Shown in pieces: positions 22,076-34,100 of a DNA stretch of 64,000 nucleotides. The first letter of the stretch is position 1. Each line of letters begins with the position of its first letter. The notes under the pieces are model-generated. The model was not told the DNA's origin. It searched no databases and worked only from the letters and a program-made list of their open reading frames with translations. The translations under genes were made by a program, and so were the position numbers. Source of the DNA: Malus domestica (taxonomy: Eukaryota; Streptophyta; Magnoliopsida; Rosales; Rosaceae); assembly GCF_042453785.1 (NCBI RefSeq), contig NC_091669.1, positions 14,739,001 to 14,803,000 of the forward strand, in the 5' to 3' direction.

Positions 22076-22620
22076 AGCATCTACAGTGGAAGTCCCTATT
22101 TATGGACTCCCACCATCACTTTTGAGTACTTATTTAAGGACTTAAAGGGAATCTTTGTGTTCCTAAAGAAATATTGTCTTCAATGGTAGAGTCATTTTAG
22201 TAGAATCCCTAAATTTGAAGTTTTTATGGTTTTATGTGATAATTTGATTAGGTACATATTTTTTGTTTATGTTAACTTTTTTTTTAATTAATTAAAAACA
22301 TTAAAATTAAAAGCATTGAAAGAAAAATCTTCAATCAGGATTGTGGGTACGGTTTTCCAATCAAGGTGCACATTTTTTGTTTATGTTAACTGTTTTTTAA
22401 TTAATTAAAAGCTACAATCAAGATTATGGGCCCCGTTTTTTACTCAAGATTGTCTTTATACAGTACTTAAATGTGAGGACATACACTATGTATCTAGTGA
22501 GTCCCTATACTTTAGGGACTCACTTTTCGATCAATTAGAAATTCATTTTGTCCTTATATTTGTTTTATACTCATTTTATACGATGGTTGTCCCTATTTAA
22601 GGACTTCACTAGAAATACTC
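22076..22620. mobile_element. Tourist-like (PIF/Harbinger) MITE
   Basis: Imperfect terminal inverted repeats, GAGCATCTACAGTGGAAGTCC on the left and GAGTATTTCTAGTGAAGTCC on the right (read inward), bound a 545-bp AT-rich segment with no ORF. It is flanked by TTA at 22073-22075 and 22621-22623. A 3-bp TTA/TAA duplication is the PIF/Harbinger signature. Inside there are further GTCCCTA and AGGGACTC inverted motifs. It lies about 140 bp upstream of the SEC22 leader exon. Confidence 0.72.
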
Positions 22621-22759
22621 TTAGAAAGTAAAATCACTTACCATCTTTCGGCCACGTGTAAGTGAGAGAAAATTAACTATTTGTTTCTTAAGGTAAATTG
22701 GTCAGTGAGTCGGGCGACATCGGCCCATATTCAATTGTATACCGACCGACATAGATGTT

Positions 22760-23003
22760 TAAATGGGGCGGCCCGACTCGTCGTCGTTCACGAGCCTGAC
22801 TGCATCAAGATGTTGTACCTTTGAAACTTCTTTCTTCGCTGTCTCAACCTCAACGTGCAACCTCATACCACTCAGAAAACCAACCCTTATTTGCTCTGTT
22901 TGGTCCTCGAAAACCCCTTTTGTTTTCCCAGAGCTTCAATCAATTCTTCTCGCTCAGATTGCACCATCGTCCTCACCGTTCCTCAGATCAATGCTATAAG
23001 CAG
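22760..23003 (+). other. Likely SEC22 5'-UTR exon
   Basis: A pyrimidine-rich stretch ends at a donor (GCAG|GTATTC near 23003). The next acceptor (TTGCTAG near 23544) lies just before the SEC22 ATG, so a non-coding first exon with a leader intron is likely. The upstream limit is not visible. Confidence 0.45.
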
Positions 23004-23561
23004 GTATTCGTCTTCTATTTTCCAAATTCGCAATCAAGTTTTCGTTTTTTGGATCAATTTCCCAGATTTATCGTTTTTTTTTTTTGGATTGCACTGCATT
23101 TCTTTTTATGATTTTGGAGCAATTTGGGCAAAATTTGTAGTTTAGGGGTTTTTAGGGGCAAAGGGGTTTAGATGGTTAAGGGGATCGATCAACTGGAATT
23201 TCAGAATTGGGCAGTCTTTGATTTTTGTTAGCTAAAAACCCAATTAATCAGTATTAAAAAAAACCAATTAATCATAAAAACAAAATTGAGTCTCGTTTGA
23301 GATTTAATTTTGCTGGATATGGAAGATGGGATTTGGGTTTTGACTGTATTGGAATAGGAAGCCCAATTTCTAAGACTGCATGTTTAAGCTCTGTTCGAAG
23401 GAAGATTATGCAGAGATAATTTAACGCTGTCTGACAATGTGTGTATATTATTGTTGTATTTCTGGGTTATCTGTGCTTTTTCAAGCTATCCTGGATCGGG
23501 TATTTGATGATTTTGACATGGCACAGTTAATTTCGCATTGCTAGGAAGTTGTGAAGTGAAG

Positions 23562-25352
23562 ATGGTGAAGCTGACAATGATTGCTCGTGTTACTGATGGT
23601 CTCCCACTAGCAGAGGGACTGGATGATGGCCGTGATGTTAAAGACTCGGAATTCTACAAACAACAAGTCAAGGCTTTATTCAAGAACTTGTCAACCGGAC
23701 AAAATGAGCCTTCAAGGATGTCAGTTGAAACTGGACCTTTTGTTTTCCAGTATCCTTGTCGCTTCGTCTTCATGATTTATGGAGTTGAAAAAAATTGTTT
23801 TATGTTGATAAATTTACTAGCTATAGGTTCGTGCAATCCCCTTATAGTTCCTGGACAGGATTTAGATGCAATACCAATAGTGATAATTGTGAAACTTTGT
23901 TGATAAATGTGTCTTAGGTTTGTTGCAAATCGGTTGACTTAATTTTATATTGGAAGACAATATGTTAGTTTCATGTAGCTGTTGCTGTCATTAAAACTTA
24001 AGCTGCTCATTCAGTAATTGTCTTATTGATGCCGTTATATAAATGCTATGTTATTGATTGTTATCGTTAGAGGAAGAGCACACAACTGTTATTACCTTGA
24101 CCTTTGTTCTTAGCTATATCATCGAAGGACGTGTGTGTTACCTGACAATGTGTGACCGTGCCTATCCAAAGAAACTTGCCTTCCAATACCTTGAAGATCT
24201 CAAGAATGAGTTTGAGCGTGTTAATGGGACCCAAATTGAAACTGCTGCAAGACCTTATGCATTCATTAAATTTGGTAGGTCTATTGCCATAAACTATTGT
24301 CCGTCATATCATATGTTAGACTTGTGTACTTATTATCTGCATTTTTGTTCTCCTTTTGCTGGGTTTGATTTCCTTCCACATTTTTGTGTTTAAAAGATAC
24401 ATTCATACAGAAAACAAAGAAATTGTACCAGGACACTCACACTCAGCGGAATATTGCAAAGTTGAATGATGAGCTGTATGAAGTCCACCAAATAATGACT
24501 CGCAATGTTCAGGAAGTGCTTGGTGTTGGTGAAAAGTTGGACCGTAAGTCTCTCTATTTGCTTCTAGATGGAAGTTTGTTTGTTTGTGTATATGTGATAA
24601 ATTTCCTCCTGAATTTCAATTTTGCAGAGGTCAGTCAAATGTCGAGCCGTTTAACATCAGAATCTCGCATATATGCTGATAAAGCAAGAGATTTGAATCG
24701 ACAGGTTAGTCTTATCTGATTAGCCATGATAGGCACGAGTTTAAACTAATATTATATGGATTCCCAAACATTACATATCATATGATTTCCCTTTACACCC
24801 CATCCTTGATTCCTGTATGAATGATGTAGCGTCCAATCATTTCCATTACCATATTCTTTGGATTGGACATCTTTTGTGCGTCTCAAATTCAATCAAGTTG
24901 TAATGTCTTGTGGCGAGTATGAATGCAGTTGTGGCTGAGGCATTTTCATGACATCTTTGTTTTGTTTACTTGAATACTTGTTCAAAAGCTGTTAGTTATG
25001 CATGCCACTGGGCTTATTAAACTCAAGTGCCTGTTTACTGATGGTGCTGTATGCCGGTGCTATTGCTAAGCCATAATAATTGAGTATTTCTTTGTACGAA
25101 GTAGGTCTTTCTAGCCACATTTGTTTGAATTAGGAATATTGCCTTCTCCAATCTGCCACGAGTTCTCTAGATTGAGCTGTTTATGTCAAAGAATTTATGT
25201 CATATGTAACTTCTATTGTCCAAGTAATGTAGCGGAAACTTATCATTTCACACATTTGTTAATTGTAGGCTCTGATCCGAAAGTACGCGCCTATTGCCAT
25301 TGTGCTTGGAGTTGTTTTCCTCCTTTTCTGGGTCAAAACAAAGCTCTGGTGA
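23562..25352 (+). CDS. SEC22: SEC22 vesicle-trafficking R-SNARE
   Basis: Five coding exons (23562-23749, 24114-24274, 24397-24543, 24628-24704, 25269-25352) join in frame into 218 residues, the usual length of plant SEC22. The product starts MVKLTMIARVTDGLPLAEGL in the longin domain (about residues 1-125), continues through IIEGRVCYLTMCDRAYPKKL and LAFQYLEDLKNEFERVNG, then the SNARE coiled coil with LNDELYEVHQIMTRNVQEVL and the R-SNARE arginine in SSRLTSESRIYADKARDL. It ends in one membrane anchor, APIAIVLGVVFLLFWVKTKLW (tail-anchored). The role, known for the family, is ER-Golgi vesicle fusion as a v-SNARE. All introns are GT-AG. Start chosen because it matches the family N-terminus. The gene looks intact. 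Confidence 0.96.
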
Positions 25353-26357
25353 TCAAACTGCTTCATCTATGTTCTGAATTTGTGGCAATTTTGACGGGCT
25401 TCTGTTTGTTGCGCTGGACTGTTTCCATTCCATACGGGACTTGGGAACTTCAGATTGGCCGCCTTATCCTCGTGAAAGATTTAAAAGATGTTTCGGGGTT
25501 ACTTTTGTTGGTCACGCCGAGTTTGATTGAGAAAATTAATTCTGTAAGAACCTCTGCTGGTGGGAACATATCCACCCTTACGGAAGAGAGACCCCTCAAA
25601 ATAACAGATTGAGGAGTCAGATCTTATCAGTTATCATACTACTAAGTACAAGGGAGTAGATTTTGCTGTTTTATATATACAATGTCAAAATTCACTCACC
25701 GTCTAATATTATTTGTGGCGTTTGGTCAGTACCTATCAACAGGAGCGCATTGGTGCCGCGCATTCTGTCGATTGCCTTGTTTATGATTCTTGCACAAATA
25801 ATGCACCATACACAATTGATCTTAGTCTTGCATCTACAAGATCGACGAAATCAATACATTCTGTTGTGCACAATTTCTGCAAACGCTCTCTTGATAGCGA
25901 TTTTAGTTGCCGGTTTTAACCCGTTGAGCCATACCTAAATGAGCTCGCACAAAACTTTGTAAGTGCTTTGGTGACGAGCTGAGTCGTGTCATACAAAGCA
26001 ATACAGAACCAATGTACGAGACCAAACGAGCTCAGACAACTCTAGTGCCCTGCAAGGGCTGGGATTTTGTAGCTCGGTTCAGGCATTCATCGGTGCACAC
26101 AAGGTCCCGAGTTTAATCTCTCTCCCCTCCAGTATTGCTTGGATTAACAAAGAATACAACGTTGTTCACTATCAACAAAATTTCACTAAAAGTAAATAGA
26201 TTGAAAGGATCTTATTTTTAATAAAAATGGCAGAAGAATCAAAAAACAAATTTGCCCTCACATTAATGGATTTTGGCCAATATTTTGTAGAACGATATGG
26301 GATGATGGAGTTTTCAAATTTCCAAATTTGACATCTATACAAATTAATCTGTAGTAT
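25353..26357. other. Intergenic region between convergent SEC22 and KAS II
   Basis: This holds the 3' UTR of SEC22 and that of the minus-strand KAS II gene. Short open frames here (such as 25663-25938) show no family resemblance. I see no mobile element. Confidence 0.5.
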
Positions 26358-29300
26358 TCATGACTTGTAGGGTGCAAATAATACAGAAGAGTTGTGTCCA
26401 CCAAAACCAAATGAGTTGGAGAGTGCAACTTTTATGTCCAACTTCTCATTCTTTGGGCCGACAAGCACATTCATGTCCTGCCCATTTCCAGTATGTAAAT
26501 TAGAAACAAAATGTATTGAAAATATTATGTGAAAACGTAAAATTTGATTATAAACGACTAGAGATGCATACCACGCTTTTGTCTGGATTTTGGAGATTGA
26601 TGTTCGGATGGATGCTTCCCGTCTGTATAGCCTACATTTTCAAGATTTGATTACAATGAATCTACTCTTTAAGTCTTCTTTGCAAGCCAAAAGAAACAAG
26701 TTGTTCTTTTTTTGTAGTCTACAATTGTCATCCATGATAATTGATCTCATAACCTCGTCCAACAAAGTAGAGACTGTCACGAATGACGAAATTAAAACTC
26801 GAGGCTGACTCACCTTGATTGTTGCAACAGCTTCCACAGCACCTGAGGCTCCCAGGAGGTGACCAATCATGGATTTTGTGGAGTTCACTCTTAGCTGCAA
26901 TAACCAGAAATAGTTTTTCAGCACCAAAGTCACCCGATAACTTCAATGACAAGAAACATGTTTCGTTTTCACCTCTGGATTATTTCCAAAACATCGGATT
27001 AGAGCGCGATATTCTTTCAGATCACCCGTTGGTGTTGACGTAGCATACGCGTTTATGTAATTCACATCTTCTCTGTTGACCCCAGATTGAGCCAATGCTT
27101 TCTCTATGCAAAGAGCAACTCCTGTCCCTGGTTTTAGACATAAAGATGGAGGGTGACGAGCAAACCATCAAGTCATTTTCGACATATCAATGCGATATTG
27201 ATGCACGTCTGTTCTCACGTCGTGCATGGAGAAATTCTGGTGGTTAAAAGAGTTTGATACATACCGTCAGGATGAGGCTCAGTCATGTGGTACGCATCAC
27301 AAGTGAAGCTTCCACCTAGAAACTCGGCATAGATTTTCGCACCTCTTCTCTGTAATGAGAGGGGAAGAAGAGGGGTTGAGCCGGAAATATGTGGATGCAC
27401 GAAACTTCAATGATCCATGGGAAAAATACAGAAAATGATTTGCAGCAAACCTTAGCGTGTTCTAGCTCTTCCAAGAGCAAAACTCCAGCTCCTTCTCCAA
27501 TGACAAATCCATCGCGATTCTTTTCAAATAGCAAATAAAATTTCAAGTTAGGGATGAGGGATACGAAAATCCTAGTTTGAGGCTGAGAGAAGATGCATTA
27601 CAATATCCCAAGGGCATGAAGCTTTGGTCGGTTCACTATTCCTTTGAGACAGCGCCTTGCACGCCAAAAACCCTCCCAAGCCTGCACTTTAATGATCCAT
27701 GAAACTCGAGTAAGTTCACACGCTGCAGGGATTGTAAACTGAATTACGATATGGAGAATGACAAGTAGTACACCTATGGGGATAATAGCTGCTTCGGATC
27801 CACCACAAAGCATCAGGTCCTGCAAATTTCAGCAAGTTTTGGTAAGAGCATTCAGTTAAATGATCCAAAAGTGAACATTGTATATTATGTCTGTCTAAAA
27901 ACTGGTGAAAACTTACGGTTTCACCTCGCGAAATATGATATGCAGCATTCAGCATACAAAAGTTACTTGTTGCACAAGCTGTAGATATTGAGTAGTTAGG
28001 GCCCATCCAACCCTGCCATTCGACAACTTAGATATGGCTACAACGTTTCAAAAACCTATCCGGAGATTCTAACACTTCCTCTAAACGTACCAAATCCATT
28101 GCTAGCATGGCAGAACCCATGTTAGTTGTCGAGAAAGGTATACAGAATGGATTCATCTTCTTGTACGAAATCCTCAATGCTTCTATTCCGTCATTAAAAA
28201 CCTGACAGAGTTTATCATAAGTAGGTAACAAGTAGAAGATACATAACCTAGTTCTTGAACCTTTTGAAGTAACTAGATACCGCACACGAAAATAAATTTC
28301 GTGCTGTATTCCACATCGTGCCTCAAGGCTCGAGCGATAGTCAAAACTGAAATTTTCTAGTCTATCTGAATTTGTAGCTAATTTGTATATAAAGCTTAAC
28401 TTACTTTCATGCCTCCGAGTGCAGAGCCAATTATGACTCCACATCTACTTTTATCTAAATTTCTGTTAACTTCTTCTGTGACCCCGCTATCTGCCAATGC
28501 CTTTTTTCCCGGCAGTGATCAAGTAAAGCATAAATTTGTCTGCCCTCTTAGCGATCTTCGGTGAGACCCATCCATCTGTTAAGAAACTCTTTATTTCTCC
28601 AGCAATTCTCTGTTGTAAAAGGAAAACTAGAGTCAACAAATGTAGATACAATGCAACAGAATGAAACTGAGGCAAAGAAAACCTACTGTCGGAAATTGCG
28701 CGCAGTCAAAAGTCTCTATCTTACTTATGCCACTGATACCTTCAAGAAGACTGTTGTAGAAGACATCTGGATCATGCCCGAGAGGGGTTACCACACCCAA
28801 TCCCGTAACAACAACCCGCCTTTGTTTCGTTAGAAGTTTTTTATTTGTTGTGACTTCCTCTGCATTTTGCACTGGCATAGCGATAGCTTTGCCTAACAAC
28901 ATGTTCAAATTGGCAGATCAAAACCAACAAGAGTCATCAGGCCTTTTAGGTACTTAGAGAAGCAACAAGGATTAAGTTGAACTACAAGGAAATCCATGAC
29001 AATCAAACAAAATAGTCACTTTCTGAAACGAATGTATAATTTACCAGAGTGAACAACCCCATTCATGTGCATTCGCCTTCCAGTCCTCGACATGGTTTTT
29101 GATCCAAAGAAGGCCAAAGAGTCATACATTACTTTGAAATTGTAATATTTGTCACACGGCTCAAAATCTAGGCAAGAGCTCAAATTGCTAGCAGAATCAA
29201 CACCGACGCCATAGCTGCATTTCAAAATGAGTTTCTTTCTCCTCGCCCGCTGAAACTTTCTCTTAGGAGACTGAAACATAGAGGACCTCATAGGGTGGTC

Positions 29301-29366
29301 TTTTTCATGTGCAGAAGATATGCAAGCAGAAAGTATCCGCGCAGAAGACGAAGCCATTGAAGACAA
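26358..29366 (-). pseudogene. Plastid beta-ketoacyl-ACP synthase II (KAS II/FAB1-like), frameshifted and with an altered active site
   Basis: Thirteen exons (29045-29366, 28687-28892, 28405-28609, 28091-28201, 27917-28012, 27774-27819, 27602-27681, 27451-27519, 27265-27349, 26973-27127, 26814-26894, 26572-26631, 26358-26477) encode about 544 residues, the usual KAS II length. A Ser/Arg-rich transit-peptide-like N-terminus precedes RRVVVTGLGVVTPLGHDPDV. The nucleophile is present (STACATSNF) and so is the second His (STKSMIGHLLG). Two defects are visible. Exon 3 has six A where KK-A-L needs five (28502-28507), shifting the frame. The first catalytic His in the NAHATST motif is Tyr (NAYATST, near 27044). 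Known role of the family: elongation of 16:0-ACP to 18:0-ACP. Either this is a decayed or non-catalytic paralogue, or the indel is a sequence error. The exon structure is otherwise complete, so decay would be recent. Confidence 0.85.
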
Positions 29367-30634
29367 TGAGAAAATTCACAGAGACAAAACCAACAAGTTC
29401 CCCGGATGGAAAATCTAAAAAAGGGTCGCAATATATAAGAAAAATAAAATTGAGAAGCCAAATCAAGCATGCATAGAGAACCAAAAACCCTCTATAAACC
29501 CTATATTATAATCCTGGAACTGAGAAGACCATTTAAATAAGGGAAGTTAGATGTTTGAACTGTCTAGCCAAAATGTTTTAACTTCCCTCCTCACACAAAT
29601 TCTCTCTTCCTAAAAATTAGCAACTCTGGTGCCCTCATGAAGAAAAGGCAGGCATATGCAGTGCCCCAAACAAGGAGACTAGTGATAACAGTTCCCTAAA
29701 ACGGGTACGTGAATGGCTTGAGATACTGCCGCAGTAATATCTCAGTTGCAGGTAAGTTTCTTTCCCACACAAAAAAATTCCGGCATAACACTCGACAAAG
29801 AATTTCAAACAACTCCACCTCTATCCCCATACCCTAGAAACTAAAATTGATTGGGAAGACTTACTAGTTGGTTTGGCTTCTGCTTAACAAAAACGCAGTG
29901 CTACTGCTACATCAGCATCTGCAAAATTAAGCCTGCCAAAAGCAGCACGCTGGCTGTTTCGCAATTTACTGCAGTGAAGCAACGGATAGAATGTCAAGGA
30001 TTGCATATTTTATAGTTCTTGACCCCCCCCCCCCCCCAAGTATTTATTTATTGACTTAAAAAGGATGCCTAAAAGATATTCTACGGCATTCTGAATATTC
30101 CTGCAGGCACATCATTTTCTAGAGTTTATAAACCGGCATTCCGTCAATATATCGTAAACTTGTAGCACACTCTAACCCGCCCCCTCCTCCCCCCTCCCCT
30201 GTGTGTTGACAAAAGCACTACTCGTGAAGTGCCCATGTTTTATCAAAGAGAATATTTGGTTGGAAACAATGTGTGTCGAAAAACAAAGACGTCATATTTG
30301 TCGTCATGAGCACAAGTACAATATCAACACCAAAAAAAAAAAATATCGAGCTAAACCTACTCCTAACAAGTTGCTGCCTTTTCATCCCCTGTAACATAGG
30401 AGGCTTGGGGATCAAGTCAGATGAAGTCAGATGAAGTACAAAACCTAGCTAGAGCTTGGAAAGATTCTTATTTAGGGATTCAGCTTGCCGGTTTCGGAAT
30501 TAAGACAAGGAATGACGAATATGAGAAAAATGGCCTCTGTTTCGTAAAATTTGTGAAAAATGTCAATTGATCCGTAGGCGGGGACGAACGCCACGACGAT
30601 CGAGATCATTGCTCTGCTTCGACGGAGCTTTTAA
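29367..30634. other. Intergenic region with low-complexity tracts
   Basis: This is the upstream region of the minus-strand KAS II gene. It includes a run of 15 C at 30023-30037 and a CCCCTCCTCCCCCCTCCCC stretch near 30180-30198. No gene recognised. Confidence 0.5.
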
Positions 30635-30760
30635 CGCGACCCCAAGCCAGGCAGGGTTACCCGAATTTAAGCATATCAATAAGCTGAGGAAAAAAAACTT
30701 ATAAGGATTCCCCTAGTAACAGCAAGCGAACCGAAAATAGCCCAACTTGAGAATCAGACG
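30635..30760 (+). pseudogene. 25S rRNA 5'-end fragment (nuclear rDNA-derived scrap)
   Basis: The stretch CGCGACCCCAAGCCAGGCAG, TTTAAGCATATCAATAAGC, GAGGAAAAAAAACTTATAAG and GGATTCCCCTAGTAACAGC follows the start of plant large-subunit rRNA in order. A few bases are missing before TTTAAGC, and many differences are G to A (AACAGCAAGCGAACCGAAAA against the canonical CGGCGAGCGAACCGGGAA). The preceding 60 bp (30575-30634) may be the end of ITS2. It is far too short and diverged to be functional; single-copy insertion and deamination decay are inferred. Confidence 0.85.
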
Positions 30761-31157
30761 TGTCACATTTATACCGTGATTAATGCAACCCCGAATATGA
30801 CCGGATGACTTTTACAATTAATTTGAGTTTAGCTTTCGAAACATATCTGTAAGGTTGATCAAACATGTCACATAATTAGGTGCCTGATCAAAAAATTTAT
30901 CGTGGGCTTGGGCCCCTTCCTCAATATCTAGCAAAAGAAAAGGCTTGTGAGTCTGTAAATTTCAAAATTTAAATTGTTTTTACCGTTAGATGATTCCAAC
31001 GGTCGTATAAAACATCCCTCTTTGAGGTGTGTGCAGCGTGGTCTCAGAATTGAGAATTCCCCTTTTTATAATCGTCAATTTCCCACCTTTCCGCCCAAAC
31101 CTTTAGCTCAAAAGAACCCTTTCTGGTGTTTCAGCAATAAACCAAGATAACCCATCA
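30761..31157. other. Upstream region of the SAP/CCCH gene
   Basis: No repeat or ORF of note. It presumably contains the promoter and leader of the gene starting at 31158; the last 60 bp are A/C-rich with CCCTTTCTGG and no upstream ATG. Confidence 0.4.
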
Positions 31158-34100
31158 ATGGCTGCTCCTGAGCAATCCAAAAATCGTCGATACGAAGAAA
31201 AAGATGAAGACTTGTGGGAAATCGGAGAGTCCGAGTCCGACCCAGAATACGATTCGGATGAGTCAATGAAGGACCCGACTTACAGCATTCTCGAAGAAAC
31301 CCACGCCAAATTCTCAAATCTCTCGATCAAGGGTAAATCAAAGGCTCGGTTAGTGTCTGGTTTACCTGAAAGAAATCTATGTTAATGGGTTCTTCCATTT
31401 GTCTTTAAATTTTGAATTAGTCTATGATTAATGTGTGATTAAGGGTTGGAATTGAAATGGGTATTGTTCGATTTGCAGAATTGTTAAGGATAATGATGTC
31501 GGTAGTGAAGCAGAAGTTGATGGACAGGAGGTGGTTGTGCCTGAGCTGGACGAGAAGGATAGACAAAGCTTTGAAAATGTTCAAAAGATTATTGAAGGTT
31601 AGCCCAGAAATTTAAGTACCAATGTGGTTCTGTGAATTGTGGGCTAATTTAGGTCAATAAGATGTCAATTTGGCCCAATCGATTGCGAAAATGCACAAAT
31701 GTGGTCGTTGTCAGTTTTGATAAGTTTGGTTTCTGTTCTTCTCAAAATAAGTTTGGTTTCTGTGTGATTGTTTGGTGGCAGCTAGACAGATTGAGAAACT
31801 GAAAGTGGAGCAATGTAAGCTGTACCTTAGGAAGAACGGGTTGAGACTCACCGGAAATAAAGACACGCTTATTCTGCGCATTAAGGAGCATTTAGAGTAA
31901 TTTCAGCCACTTTGGTAGCTTTTGGAGATCTGAGTTTTTTTTCTCCCCATTTCTGAAGTTTGCTTGTGTTTTTGCAGGATTTTGAATGGTGGGGGTGAGA
32001 AGAAGTACCCGGCATCTACCTTTGTTTTGAATTGTAAAGGTATATAATTGATAAGTTTATGGCATATTGTTATTACCATCATTATTATCTTTGGTCCAAA
32101 GGCCATGTGTCAAAACAAGGATTGTTCCCCGCTGCCCGAAAATCCTAAGGTCATCTTTTCAATGATATCATTCATTCTGTATGTTGAATTTGCTTTCACT
32201 GAGAGGGGTGTACTGAACATTTTTCATTCCTCTATGTTTAACAACTGAAGAGTAATGTGATCATGTCCAGGGGATGCATGCACTGGTGATGTCGTCATGT
32301 TTGAACAACATGTTTATGAAATGTAAGCCGTTGTTTGTATTTGTGTTCTTTTGTTTCCTTTTACAATTGGAGATAAACTGGAACAGCATTTGCTCTTTGT
32401 TTAAAAATGGGAACTGTTGGAATATGATCGAAGTATTTTCTAGTTGATTTGAAGCGGCCTGAACTATTCTCTTTCTCATTAAGACAGGGAATTAGGATGA
32501 AGTGAATGTTCATTATCTGTGCTGCTATTCTCTATTCCACTAGCCGCACAAATTGTTACCGTGTGCATTGGTATTCTATTCTTAATCTTTTCTTATTTTG
32601 CAGGTTTGACATAGCATCGCGGAGTGGAAAAGGCCCTCCATGTGGAACAAGGATTGTTGCAGGTAGGATTGTGAAAGAAAGCTATGGAGCTGCTAAACAG
32701 CAGCACACCTTTACAGTGAGTCAAAGTATCTTATGATTTTTGTTAACGAGGTGCATATGTATTCTTAGATTGAAATAGAGCTTGCATGAAATTAGAGTGG
32801 ATGGAAAGTAATAAGCACCAGATTTTTAGCTGACTCCAGATTCGTAGCTAGACACCTAGAGCTCAATAAGCAAGTTCTTATTTTCATATGCTAAAAGTGC
32901 TGTTTTTGTAAATGCTGAGCAGATTGAAGTACTCTGGAGCAAAGGGGAGAAACCACTTCCTCCACTCCATCCCCTCCTAATTAAGGGCCGGAACCTGTAC
33001 CGGTTGAAAACTTTGAGACAGGTCTGCTCTAAGCAACTTCTGTTCCTTTGTCATCGTTGTCATTGGTAACCATTTTTAAGATAATTAAATCTTGCTGTCA
33101 ACTGTAGAAATGGGAAGATGAAGGGGAGAGGCAGAAAGTCTTGATGGAAAAGCACTCTAGGGGATCTCTTGCTAGGTCTGACAGGGAAGCACGGGTCCAA
33201 GAGAAGGAAATGAGGAAAGTGCTCAAGACAAATCGGTATTAGATCTGATTGCACTAGAAACTAGTTTTTATGTCTGTATTTACTAATTTGTCTCACTTCA
33301 CTCATCCGTGTTGTCGTTTCTGCACTTCAGGGTTTCAAGAAAGGGAGGACCGAAAAAGAACGAGTCTCAGTTGAACTCAACCTCGGTGCTGAAATCATCT
33401 CATCAACCTCAACAATCTGTTTCATTTGTTAACTCAGCAAACCTACATCAACCAGTTGGTATATCTGTTGGTTCAGGAAACATGAAAGCGGGAGCTCAGC
33501 AGTTGGGATTGTTTTCTCATTCATCAAAACCAGCAACTCAACCTCACCAATCAGAATCTACTGCCTATTCACAAAAACCAGCCACAGGACCTCCAGCTAT
33601 AAGCTCGGGCTTTTTTGTTGATTCCAGAAAAGTGACATTTCAGCCTCAACTGAGAAGGAACACTACAATGCAAGATAGGTATTTCAACCAAGCTTCTCAG
33701 AACTTGGATACGAGTAGAAATCCAAACAACATACAAAGAGTGTATAATAGAACCGGAGAGGCTCTGGTTAACATCTATGACAACAAATCCAATGCTCATA
33801 CTGTCCAAGGAATTTCATTCCAGGGTCATCAAAGACAGCCGTTGGCAAGTGTAAACCACTTCCTTCCCACGAGTCCGCGAGGGCAAAAGCTAATGTGCCG
33901 ACATTATGCTCAGGGTCGATGTTACTATGGAGAAAGACGCAAGTTTTCTCATGAAAATGAAGTGAGGGAAGAGAGGTGGTCCCAGCAGCAAAGTTACTAC
34001 GGAGAGAGATGCAAGTTTTCTCATGAAAATGAAGTGAGGGAAGAGAGGTGGTCTCAGCTGCAAAGTTACTACGGAGAGAGATGCAAGTTTTCTCATGAAA

